6,974 nucleotides of DNA from Gammaproteobacteria bacterium (GCA_002402085.1 NVVB01000005.1:101459-108432), one strand, 5' to 3'; counted from the first letter of the stretch, positions 1 through 5,630 are shown. The notes: generated by a model from the letters alone, not told the origin. A program made the numbers and translations.

Positions 1-209
1 CCCACAACAATGACTAAATCACACACTTCCCCCAACATTTTCTTAGCGGAAACTTGCTGATGATGCCCTGGCAAACTCTCAGCCGTATCTTCTTCAAGAA
101 TCACGTTGAGGTGTTTCGATAATAAAAAATCTTTCAGTTGTCGAACTGAATCCAACACTTTAGCACTGCCTCGACGACCTATCAGACCGATATTTCTAAA
201 TTGTTCCAT
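1..209 (-). CDS. nadK: NAD kinase, N-terminal fragment (cut by window edge)
   Basis: ATP-dependent NAD kinase phosphorylates NAD to NADP in the cytoplasm and is normally essential. Only the first 69 codons are present; the rest lies beyond base 1. The visible protein starts MEQFRNIGLIGRRGSAKVLD and ends CDLVIVVG. That ending is the strand entering the family's GGDGS nucleotide-binding motif, whose glycines would be just outside the window. The N-terminus and the LPGHH...KKMLGEVCDLVIVVG block match my memory of Pseudomonas-group NadK almost residue for residue. The ATG at 209-207 follows an AGGG-type ribosome binding site (minus-strand AGGGTGCGAATG). The gene has a long 5' gap of its own (210-554) with a plausible promoter, so it is probably transcribed separately from the upstream rhodanese gene. 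Identification is by recognition of sequence; the catalytic core cannot be inspected. Confidence 0.9.
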   Translation of the reverse strand, partial: MEQFRNIGLIGRRGSAKVLDSVRQLKDFLLSKHLNVILEEDTAESLPGHHQQVSAKKMLGEVCDLVIVV

Positions 210-220
210 TCGCACCCTAT

Positions 221-236
221 AACGTGGCAACACGTT
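221..236 (-). other. Perfect hairpin in the nadK leader
   Basis: AACGTG and CACGTT form a perfect 6-bp inverted repeat around a 4-nt loop. It ends 12 nt before the nadK start codon and just upstream of the AGGG ribosome binding site. It could shape the leader RNA or be a small operator. No T-run follows on the minus strand, so it is not a terminator. The structure is seen directly; any function is inferred. Confidence 0.4.
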
Positions 237-296
237 TTAACAAGTAATCAACGGTCTCTATTTTAAGGCGCACGCCAGCATTCCACCAGCAGTATT

Positions 297-326
297 ATTA
301 TAATCCCCGGTGTTTCCTTCAGTCAT
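297..326 (-). promoter_or_regulatory. Candidate sigma70 promoter for nadK
   Basis: On the minus strand there is a perfect -10 hexamer TATAAT (302-297) and, 18 bp upstream, ATGACT (326-321), which matches TTGACA at four of six positions. Transcription would start near 290, giving a leader of about 80 nt that contains the hairpin at 221-236. The -10 is strong but the -35 is only fair. TATAAT-like strings are common in AT-rich gaps, so this is tentative. Confidence 0.4.
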
Positions 327-554
327 TCAATGCAGCTGGAATTCTTGGGCTATCTAAATGATCGTGTCATGCCCTGTAATCAACCGAACAAGGCCACCCT
401 TACGCTCATTACTATTGCGGGTGCAGCAGCGGGTTATTTTATGATGATAAGCGCCGCCGGAGTCCACATCCCTGTTATAGACCGGTCGCGGGTTAACGTC
501 TATTCGCTAACCCTTAAAAAAGTAACTTTCGTATAACAATATTAGTGTTTGTAA

Positions 555-1649
555 TTACCCGTGCAAGTCGGCAGCAGACCTAGCCATCACATCAGAAGGG
601 TCCCTCGGCAAACTATTTAAACCGCCCGCCAAGACAATGACTTTAAACCCCAGCTGTCTAAGCAAGTACCCAGCCACTGAACTCCGCTTGCCGGTGTCGC
701 AATACACGCAATAGCGCTTGCGATTATCCAAAAACCGAGACTTAAGACGGAGTATTTTTAACGGTAAATTCATCGCTCCCTGCAAAGCATTACGTCCGAA
801 TTCATCTTCTGTACGCGCATCAATCCAATAAAAGGGCTCATCACAGTCCCCTACTTCAGACCAACTCAACTCCTCCACCAAACGCTGCTGTAACAGATCA
901 ACAAAATCTTCTTGATCCAGGCGCATCAACAACCCATCACAGGTCATGCGCACCGTTGCGTTCCTTACCGAGTGACTTAACAAAGCTTCTTCGCCAAAAC
1001 AACTGCCCGCTTTTAATGTCGCCACCCAATGCTCGCCTAACTCATCCGTTTCATACACCCGCGCCTCGCCTTCGCGAATGTAATACCACGCATCGCCTTC
1101 TTCGCCCTGCTCAACGACGTTGTCGCCCTTGCTAACCGATATACTTTCCAGTCGGCCAAAAATATTAATGATATTGGCCGGCGGCAAGTAGAAAAATAAC
1201 GGTGATTTCAAGAGCTGGATCATCCAAGCACCGTCTTCCCCCGCTGAATCTAGGCTAGCGATGTCCAAAAGCTTGTAACCCAAGGTTTGATCCCAGGTTA
1301 ACAGCGTATCCAGTTTATATTGATCAAAACGAATCAAGCGCACGTCAGTCACTGCCAAAGCCGTCGACTTACGAGGCTGATAATGGTCCAGGGGGTGCCA
1401 GCTATCCAGGCTTCCTGCCTCCACTAATGTCGTGTCACCGTATATGTCAGACAAAGCCACCACACCGCTCAAGAGGTATACCGTTAACCCATCATTCTCC
1501 CCCGCTTTAAAGATTGCCTGCCCCTGACAAACCACCTCTACTTCCAACCCTGATGACAACTGATCGACGCAATCCGCATCCATCGAGTCTACCGGTACAA
1601 AATTCTGCAAAGTCGCGTTACTGACTCCATTATTGAAATGCATTGTCAT
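555..1649 (-). CDS. Double cyclic-nucleotide-binding domain and rhodanese protein
   Basis: A 364-residue soluble protein with no signal peptide or membrane segment. Residues about 20-115 look like a degenerate cNMP-binding (CRP-type) beta-roll lacking a phosphate-binding cassette. Residues about 145-255 are a second cNMP domain with a good cassette: FGEEALL at 218-224, followed by RNATV with Arg229 where the phosphate-contacting arginine sits. Residues about 270-350 are a rhodanese domain. WIDART (275-280) and GAMNLPL match its conserved blocks, and Cys317 begins a six-residue active loop CDTGKR, as in sulfurtransferases. There is no DNA-binding or output domain other than rhodanese, so nucleotide-controlled sulfur transfer or redox signalling is inference. 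The first ATG (1649) is chosen because GGAG lies 6 nt upstream; a second ATG follows two codons later. The upstream gap holds a heptanucleotide repeat. Domain calls are confident; the cellular role is unknown. Confidence 0.85.
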   Translation of the reverse strand: MTMHFNNGVSNATLQNFVPVDSMDADCVDQLSSGLEVEVVCQGQAIFKAGENDGLTVYLLSGVVALSDIYGDTTLVEAGSLDSWHPLDHYQPRKSTALAVTDVRLIRFDQYKLDTLLTWDQTLGYKLLDIASLDSAGEDGAWMIQLLKSPLFFYLPPANIINIFGRLESISVSKGDNVVEQGEEGDAWYYIREGEARVYETDELGEHWVATLKAGSCFGEEALLSHSVRNATVRMTCDGLLMRLDQEDFVDLLQQRLVEELSWSEVGDCDEPFYWIDARTEDEFGRNALQGAMNLPLKILRLKSRFLDNRKRYCVYCDTGKRSSVAGYLLRQLGFKVIVLAGGLNSLPRDPSDVMARSAADLHG

Positions 1650-1655
1650 TAATTA

Positions 1656-1659
1656 CTCC
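1656..1659 (-). promoter_or_regulatory. Ribosome binding site of the cNMP-rhodanese gene
   Basis: Minus-strand GGAG lies 6 nt before the ATG at 1649. It supports that start over the second ATG two codons downstream. The heptamer repeat array begins only 11 nt upstream of it. Confidence 0.6.
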
Positions 1660-1670
1660 AATTGACCTAG

Positions 1671-1712
1671 TTCTTTGTTCTTTGTTCTTTGTTCTTTGTT
1701 CTTTGTTCTTTG
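1671..1712. repeat. Six-copy perfect heptanucleotide tandem repeat
   Basis: Six uninterrupted copies of TTCTTTG (CAAAGAA on the transcribed minus strand) are followed by a partial TT. The array fills 42 of the 71 nt between the stop codon of the PLP-enzyme gene (1721) and the start of the cNMP-rhodanese gene (1649). In the mRNA it would be a purine-rich, probably unstructured tract just upstream of the ribosome binding site. Such perfect short-unit arrays are prone to slipped-strand copy-number change, so copy number may vary between isolates. No effect on expression can be shown from the sequence. Confidence 0.95.
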
Positions 1713-1720
1713 TTACGGTG

Positions 1721-2632
1721 CTACGTATCGTGGTAACGCGCCATCGCACCTTCCATGCCTCTCAAGCCCTGCATGCCACCGCCATGCACAAGCAAAATTT
1801 CATCCCCGGCCTGAAAGCGTTCTTTACTGATTAAATCGTGTAAACCAAACAATAATTTGGCACTGTAGATCAGCTCTAACGCGATGCCTGTTTGGGCTTT
1901 ATAATCATGCATAAACTGAATTAATGGCTTATTTACCCTGGCGAAACCTCCAAAGTGATACCCGCTAATCACTTCCCAATTATCCTCTCGCTGAAAACCT
2001 TGCAATACCAAAGCGCTCCGAACTTGCTGCGCCAAAGATTGCGCACCTTTCAGTGCAGCAAAGCCTAGAAAATGACTTGGCCAGTCAGAAGAGATTAGCC
2101 CCGCAAACGTACTACCCGTGCCTATATCGCAAGCCACGTAATCAGGGAATCGGTCAATTCGATGTGCTAGATCCTTTAAAATCTTTTGGCAGCCTTTAAC
2201 CCCCAGTGCATTACCTCCACCCTCAGGAATAAGATAGAAATCACTCAGCTGCTGCTCTAATTCATTTGCAAACGACTCACTCTCTTTCTGTCGATACTCT
2301 TCACGCGACAAAAATCGCAACTCCATGCCCCAGGCAGCCGCATCAGATAAGGTTGGGTTTTCGATATACTCAGGCTCACCACGAATGAACCCCATGGTAC
2401 GAAAGCCAAATTGCTGACCTGCGGCAGCAAGCGCATGAATATGGTTTGAAAAGGCGCCACCAAAACTAACCACCCACTGTTTATTTAGCTGCTTCGCCCG
2501 TATTAAATTATCCCGCAACTTAAACCACTTATTACCAGACACCGTTGGATGCATCAGATCTAGACGTAGCATGCGCACGATCAAACCATGGCGTTGATAC
2601 AAAGGGTGTTCAACGAGTTGCAGAGGGGCCAA
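1721..2632 (-). CDS. PLP-dependent D-cysteine desulfhydrase/ACC deaminase family protein
   Basis: A fold-type II pyridoxal-phosphate enzyme of 303 residues from the TTG at 2632, close to the family length of 300-340. Counting from that TTG, SGNK (32-35) supplies the PLP lysine Lys35. SNH (62-64) is the substrate/carboxylate loop, PEGGGNALG (136-144) follows, GTGSTFAGL (171-179) is the phosphate-binding loop, and HGGGMQG (283-289) is the C-terminal active-site turn. The position equivalent to the ACC deaminase glutamate after the active-site tyrosine appears to be Ser257 (IYSAK), and the HLGG leucine is replaced by glycine. Both argue against true ACC deaminase and favour a desulfhydrase-like or unknown amino-acid substrate. 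The TTG has no ribosome binding site. The frame stays open to 2683, and a GAGGAG motif sits 8 nt before ATT at 2671, so translation probably starts there, giving about 316 residues. Its substrate and pathway are not shown by the neighbours. Confidence 0.82.
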   Translation of the reverse strand: MAPLQLVEHPLYQRHGLIVRMLRLDLMHPTVSGNKWFKLRDNLIRAKQLNKQWVVSFGGAFSNHIHALAAAGQQFGFRTMGFIRGEPEYIENPTLSDAAAWGMELRFLSREEYRQKESESFANELEQQLSDFYLIPEGGGNALGVKGCQKILKDLAHRIDRFPDYVACDIGTGSTFAGLISSDWPSHFLGFAALKGAQSLAQQVRSALVLQGFQREDNWEVISGYHFGGFARVNKPLIQFMHDYKAQTGIALELIYSAKLLFGLHDLISKERFQAGDEILLVHGGGMQGLRGMEGAMARYHDT

Positions 2633-2668
2633 AGGCGCAAAAGAAACCAGGCGCTGAAGATCGTCAAT

Positions 2669-2686
2669 AATAGGTTTTGCTCCTCA
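2669..2686 (-). promoter_or_regulatory. Strong ribosome binding site followed by ATT, likely true start of the PLP enzyme
   Basis: On the minus strand TGAGGAG (2686-2680) is followed after 8 nt by ATT (2671-2669) and a second ATT. Both are in frame with the PLP enzyme, and an in-frame TGA stop (2686-2684) overlaps the ribosome binding site. The added residues (IIDDLQRLVSFAP before LAPLQLVE) resemble the usual N-terminal lead-in of this family. No ATG, GTG or TTG is well placed to use this site in the frame. ATT starts are rare but known for infC and pcnB. Confidence 0.5.
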
Positions 2687-2700
2687 CAACATTGATTTGT

Positions 2701-2777
2701 AAGCTCAGTTTTTGTCGCTTTATTTAGAAATTAGGGTTCTATGTTAGGGGTGGTGGCTTGAAATAAAAAGTGAGCTT
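2701..2777. repeat. 13-bp inverted repeat spanning the intergenic gap
   Basis: AAGCTCAGTTTTT (2701-2713) and AAAAAGTGAGCTT (2765-2777) are inverted copies with a single mismatch, separated by 51 nt. One arm begins 1 nt after the stop codon of the 500-residue protein gene. Inside the arms, further TTTATTT/AAATAAA pairing is possible, so the transcript could fold into one long imperfect stem. No clear target-site duplication flanks it. It may be a processing or mRNA-stabilising structure between the two genes, or a small inserted repeat unit. Confidence 0.55.
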
Positions 2778-2778
2778 C

Positions 2779-4281
2779 TTATTGTCTAGCAAACTTCACC
2801 ACGGAGGACGATTGCACCAACCCATGCTGATGGGCTTCGCACCGATCATTTTCACCTGAGGCGAACTGGTTTGGTACCTCCACTCGCCGCACCCGGGTAT
2901 TGCAGAAACTACCGGGAGTCACTTCGCATTGGCAACTAGGGTTTTCATAATGATCTAGCCAACGACGATAGTGATCAGTCGATACCATGCACTTCTTGGC
3001 GGCATAACGCATAGGGTCTTCGGTGTAATCCACCATATCCTCCAACGGAATGGAAAGATGCCCCGCTCCAGGATGAAAGCTGATAAAACTGACGCCAATT
3101 TGATCCAGCTTTTCTAAAAACTGATCCGCCCCCGAACTCATTAAACGAAGTTTATCCCGCCGTAACTGACATAACTCCTCGCGCAATTGCTTATTGATCT
3201 CATCCCGATAAACTAATTCCATTTTCTTTATTTCAATGGTTTCTTTCAGTTCGGCAAACTGTTTATTGTGTTGTTCTAACTGTTGCGCCTTGAACTCCTC
3301 TTTGAAACTCTCAAATTGCCCCGTTTTATCATTTAATTGTTGCTGGAGCTTGTCCTGCCACTGCTTCTCTAGCACTGCAAGTTGAGTCTCCTGAGAGGCT
3401 TTCTGATCCTTTATGGCTTCATTTTGTGTTTGCAGGGACGCCACCATTGTCCGCTGCCTCATCAGCTGAGATTCTAATTCTGTCAACTTCTCTTTAAAAC
3501 CGAACTGCTCCGCGGCCAGCTGTTCATTTTTCTGATTTTTTAAGGTGCTAATTTCTAAACGTTGTTTTCGTATAATGTCGGCGATTTTCTTACGTGTTTG
3601 CTCATCCATTTCCGGCCGAGATTTAGACTCACTTCCCTGCCACGATTGATTCGCACTACTGGCGTTTACTAATCCAGAAGACTCCGACACCTGTTTAGCA
3701 AACAAGGCCGCCGCCGAAAGGTCATCATTAGCTCCTTGTGTATCACGCTTATTCTTGAATGGTGCATCGGAACGGTACTCAGGGCTATTCGCTGGAATAA
3801 TGGGCAGTGATTCCTGTGGTGCTTCCGCCAAAGGCTCTGCTTTAGCAATACATAAATGATTGCGCTCAATCGCATTACAAATTGCCACCAAGTCATTATC
3901 AGCAACCCCAAGACTCGGATCCCATAAATGCGCTTGATGCCAAGGAATTGGACACTGAGTCTTACACGCTAAGCGTATTGCACCGGCACCTAAATCAGGC
4001 CCGCCACCGGCCACTTCTTCAAGATGTCGCAGGGGTAAATTCCAAGAACGACTTACATCCCCCGAGCGCCCAAATTCGAGCGTGAATAAGACACAACCGG
4101 TCACCCGCAGTTGACTATCAAAGGTAACGTAAGCCACTTTGCGTGTTTCGCTAGCAAACTCTATCAACCCAACCACACCATCAAGAACCGCTTCAAACTC
4201 TGTATAGAGCATTTCCTTACAGATTTGATGCGCCTCGAAAAACAACAATGCTTCATGAGATTCAGCCGTTTGAAAACTCAT
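2779..4281 (-). CDS. Conserved-looking coiled-coil protein of unknown function
   Basis: A 500-residue cytoplasmic-looking protein with no signal peptide or membrane segment. Residues 1-145 form a globular N-terminal domain with distinctive blocks: NLPLRHLEEVAGGGPDLGAG (81-100) and IRLACKTQCPIPWHQAHLW (102-120). Residues about 150-225 are low-complexity linker. Residues about 226-383 are rich in Lys, Glu and Gln with heptad-like spacing and are very probably coiled coil. Residues about 385-485 form a C-terminal domain (VSFISFHPGAGHLSIPLEDM) with Cys431, Cys450, Cys452, Cys460 and Cys481 and nearby histidines, possibly a metal site. I have the impression of similar proteins in other gammaproteobacteria, sometimes labelled as partitioning proteins, but there is no Walker A motif here and no basis for a ParA call. 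The ATG at 4281 has only a weak GGG upstream. It may be the first gene of a minus-strand operon with the PLP enzyme, 90-odd nt downstream. Confidence 0.8.
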   Translation of the reverse strand: MSFQTAESHEALLFFEAHQICKEMLYTEFEAVLDGVVGLIEFASETRKVAYVTFDSQLRVTGCVLFTLEFGRSGDVSRSWNLPLRHLEEVAGGGPDLGAGAIRLACKTQCPIPWHQAHLWDPSLGVADNDLVAICNAIERNHLCIAKAEPLAEAPQESLPIIPANSPEYRSDAPFKNKRDTQGANDDLSAAALFAKQVSESSGLVNASSANQSWQGSESKSRPEMDEQTRKKIADIIRKQRLEISTLKNQKNEQLAAEQFGFKEKLTELESQLMRQRTMVASLQTQNEAIKDQKASQETQLAVLEKQWQDKLQQQLNDKTGQFESFKEEFKAQQLEQHNKQFAELKETIEIKKMELVYRDEINKQLREELCQLRRDKLRLMSSGADQFLEKLDQIGVSFISFHPGAGHLSIPLEDMVDYTEDPMRYAAKKCMVSTDHYRRWLDHYENPSCQCEVTPGSFCNTRVRRVEVPNQFASGENDRCEAHQHGLVQSSSVVKFARQ

Positions 4282-4524
4282 AGATTAAACCCAGACATTG
4301 CACCCAAACCCACCCCCAGAACCCTTGCCTTTATACAGCTCGGTCAAAATAAAGACCGAAAAAACCAAATACTGAAATAACACCCGGTCACTTGAACTCG
4401 AAAGCAGGATTAATTGGAATACAATCGCTGCCCCTTTGTACCCCCATAGTCTAGCGGAAAGAATAAAAGCTCGAAGTGACTGAAAACTAGTTCTCTCTGT
4501 GATCTGCCTCAAAGTCACGCAATA

Positions 4525-4562
4525 ATGTCAAATTGATACTGCTTCATGTCAAACTGATACTG
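4525..4562. repeat. Pair of 17-bp direct repeats, 21-bp period
   Basis: ATGTCAAATTGATACTG (4525-4541) and ATGTCAAACTGATACTG (4546-4562) differ at one base and are spaced exactly 21 bp, about two helical turns. Repeated binding sites of this kind occur at the ends of IS21-type and Tn7-type transposons and at some operators. No inverted partner or transposase gene is visible in the window. If it is a transposon end, it is a solitary remnant. Confidence 0.6.
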
Positions 4563-4685
4563 TAGACGAATTCAAATAAGACAAAAGCCATGACACGCCG
4601 TATCGACCTTCAAAAACCAGACCGGCTCAGAAATACACTAAAGGAAAAAGAGTTGGATTAAGGTAGGGAAGTCAGGGGAACAGAA

Positions 4686-4713
4686 TCGATTACAGAAGAA
4701 GATCTGTAATCGA
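4686..4713. repeat. Perfect 11-bp hairpin
   Basis: TCGATTACAGA and TCTGTAATCGA are perfectly complementary around a 6-nt loop (AGAAGA). Neither strand has a T-run directly after the stem, so it is not a standard terminator. It could be a protein-binding palindrome or a structure left from a mobile element. It lies between the direct repeats and the acidic minigene. Confidence 0.6.
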
Positions 4714-4793
4714 CGTACTATAAAACGCTTAAATCAACGTAAATAACCATCAAATGATTAGAAATACATTGATAACTAAAGGATATCAATGGG

Positions 4794-4886
4794 TTACATT
4801 TCTACCGCGTCTTCAATGTCTGCGCTGTCTTCGTCCCAGCACACCTCATCCGGGGTTTCCAACAGATCTTCTAAGTACTCATCCAC
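4794..4886 (-). CDS. Possible 30-codon acidic minigene
   Basis: The frame starts at GTG (4886) and reads M/V-DEYLEDLLETPDEVC, then WDEDSADIEDAVEM, ending TAA (4796-4794). About half the residues are Asp or Glu, with a single Cys and a single Trp. The case for coding is the GGAGG at 4898-4894, 7 nt before the GTG, which is the best ribosome binding site in this gap. An overlapping ATG in another frame gives only six codons. I do not recognise the product, and no promoter is clear. The acidic composition would fit a small regulatory or antirestriction-type protein, but that is only composition. It could equally be a chance frame. Confidence 0.35.
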   Translation of the reverse strand: MDEYLEDLLETPDEVCWDEDSADIEDAVEM

Positions 4887-5018
4887 AACATTGCCTCCAT
4901 GCAATTTCTAGCCCTTCTTAAGTTAAAGCCATCGTACTTGTTATCTAACCAACTGAATCACAACGAGTTAAGTCAAATATAGACGAACTTAAAAAAGGTG
5001 AACGATTTTATTTATAAT

Positions 5019-5048
5019 AGCTAATTAAGTTCACGGGTTAATTACGCT
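5019..5048. repeat. AT-rich inverted repeat
   Basis: TAATTAA (5022-5028) and TTAATTA (5038-5044) are perfect inverted copies around a 9-nt spacer. The pairing extends to AGC/GCT if one C is bulged. It lies upstream, on the minus strand, of the possible acidic minigene. It could be an operator, but AT-rich palindromes arise easily by chance. Confidence 0.35.
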
Positions 5049-5336
5049 ATAGGTCTAGTTTAAATTAAAGCACAGAAACGCCAACCTTCCACCCACGAGC
5101 AATTTACTTGCTCAAATATACTACTGATTGAAAAGGGCAGAAAACCGTTAAAACCAGATGGTTTCAACTCAATGTCAAAAGTCTCATAAACGAAACCCAA
5201 GAACTTAAAGCAATAACAGGTATTTAGACCAAAAACAACTTAATTGTACTGTGGTCAAACCAATGAACTATAGAAGAAGTTTGTATGGGGGAGATAAAGG
5301 TACGAGGAACGCTTTTTATTTATAAAGTAGATCTCT

Positions 5337-5400
5337 AAAAAACAAAAGCGTGCTCTGTAAACAGATGAAAGCCTTTAAACTAAAGGCTTTACACACTTTG
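5337..5400 (-). terminator. Terminator of tRNA cassette A
   Basis: On the minus strand an outer stem CAAAGTGTG/CACGCTTTTG (one bulge, one G-U pair) encloses a perfect 9-bp hairpin AAAGCCTTT/AAAGGCTTT with a 5-nt loop (5368-5390). It is followed by a run of six T (5342-5337). This is a rho-independent terminator for the tRNA transcript. Confidence 0.75.
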
Positions 5401-5406
5401 CTTTAA

Positions 5407-5436
5407 TCTCACCATCACAAAGGTGTGAAAGTGAGA
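5407..5436 (-). other. 3' trailer hairpin after tRNA-Asp, copy A
   Basis: TCTCAC/GTGAGA encloses TCACA/TGTGA around a 4-nt loop, 7 nt after the encoded CCA. No T-run follows directly. It probably guides 3'-end processing of the tRNA precursor or protects it. The same fold is kept in copy B with different bases. Confidence 0.6.
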
Positions 5437-5443
5437 CCGAGTA

Positions 5444-5520
5444 TGGCGGAGCGGACGGGACTCGAACCCGCGACCCCCGGCGTGACAGGCCGGTATTCTA
5501 ACCAACTGAACTACCGCTCC
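5444..5520 (-). tRNA. tRNA-Asp(GUC), copy A
   Basis: A 77-nt tRNA including encoded CCA (5446-5444) and discriminator G. The acceptor arms GGAGCGG/CCGCTCC pair fully, the D-loop contains AGTTGGTTAGA, and the T arm contains GGTTCGAGTCC. The anticodon arm is CCGGC-CTGTCAC-GCCGG with anticodon GTC (5486-5484). It lies 6 nt after the CCA end of tRNA-Val, so the two are made as one precursor. Confidence 0.97.
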
Positions 5521-5526
5521 AAAAAC

Positions 5527-5602
5527 TGGTGGGTGGTGAGGGATTTGAACCCCCGACATTCGCCTTGTAAGGGCGACGCTCTCCCAACTGAGCTAACCAC
5601 CC
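5527..5602 (-). tRNA. tRNA-Val(UAC), copy A
   Basis: A 76-nt tRNA with encoded CCA. Acceptor arms are GGGTGGT/ACCACCC with discriminator A, the D-arm is GCTCAGTTGGGAGAGC, and the T-loop is GGTTCAAATCC. The anticodon loop is CTTACAA with anticodon TAC. It is the first tRNA of its cassette and is followed by tRNA-Asp. Confidence 0.97.
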
Positions 5603-5630
5603 GGGGAGAAACAAATAACAGAATAAATCT

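Larger units (their letters stand above)
210..554. other. 345-bp gap between nadK and the rhodanese gene
   Basis: No convincing gene is seen here. A 68-codon plus-strand frame (330-536) contains one hydrophobic stretch but has no ribosome binding site or recognised similarity, so I do not call it. The gap carries the candidate nadK promoter, the leader hairpin and a second inverted repeat at 490-513. On the minus strand the latter reads GGGTTAGCG, a 6-nt loop, CGTTAACCC, and forms nine pairs including one G-U. A run of six T lies before that hairpin rather than after it on the minus strand, so it does not look like a standard terminator for the rhodanese gene. Confidence 0.5.
4282..5312. other. 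AT-rich gap of about 1 kb with no large gene
   Basis: No gene of normal size is supported here. A 77-codon minus-strand frame (4518-4285) ends 3 nt before the coiled-coil gene. It has hydrophobic stretches but no ribosome binding site or recognisable similarity. A 23-codon plus-strand frame at 4590-4661 (MTRRIDLQ...) follows the direct repeats and may be debris. Other items are the direct repeats at 4525-4562, a perfect hairpin at 4686-4713, a possible acidic minigene at 4794-4886, inverted repeats at 5019-5048 and 5097-5113 (GAGCAA, 5-nt loop, TTGCTC), and a CGGTC/GACCG pair at 4341-4358. The stretch looks like a decayed or accessory segment beside the tRNA cluster, but no integrase or attachment-site copy of a tRNA end was found. 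Confidence 0.5.
5313..5609 (-). repeat. tRNA Val-Asp cassette, copy A of a tandem duplication
   Basis: This segment repeats at 5663-5958, offset by 348-349 bp. Each copy contains tRNA-Val, tRNA-Asp, a trailer hairpin and a terminator. The tRNA sequences are identical between copies. The inter-tRNA spacer differs by one T, and the trailers have diverged at many bases while keeping their folds. Homology stops just 5' of tRNA-Val, so the two copies have different upstream regions. Confidence 0.85.

Noticed and set aside
75..88. 14-bp string ACTCTCAGCCGTAT also present at 6564-6577
   Set aside because: One copy is inside nadK coding sequence on the antisense strand; a single 14-bp match in 7 kb is close to chance.
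330..536. 68-codon plus-strand frame with a hydrophobic stretch
   Set aside because: No ribosome binding site, promoter or recognisable similarity; it overlaps the region used by the nadK promoter on the other strand.
1643..1834. Plus-strand frame with repeated LCSLFFV
   Set aside because: It is made by the heptamer repeat plus the antisense of the PLP-enzyme gene; no ribosome binding site.
2779..4281. ParA/chromosome partitioning label for the coiled-coil protein
   Set aside because: No Walker A P-loop or other ATPase motif is present.
4285..4518. 77-codon minus-strand frame ending just before the coiled-coil gene
   Set aside because: No ribosome binding site and low-complexity, Ser/Gly-rich sequence; the abutting stop alone does not prove coupling.
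4925..4985. tRNA-like D-arm string TCAGTTGGTTAGA on the minus strand
   Set aside because: No acceptor, anticodon or T arm can be built around it, so it is not a tRNA or a tRNA-end attachment site.
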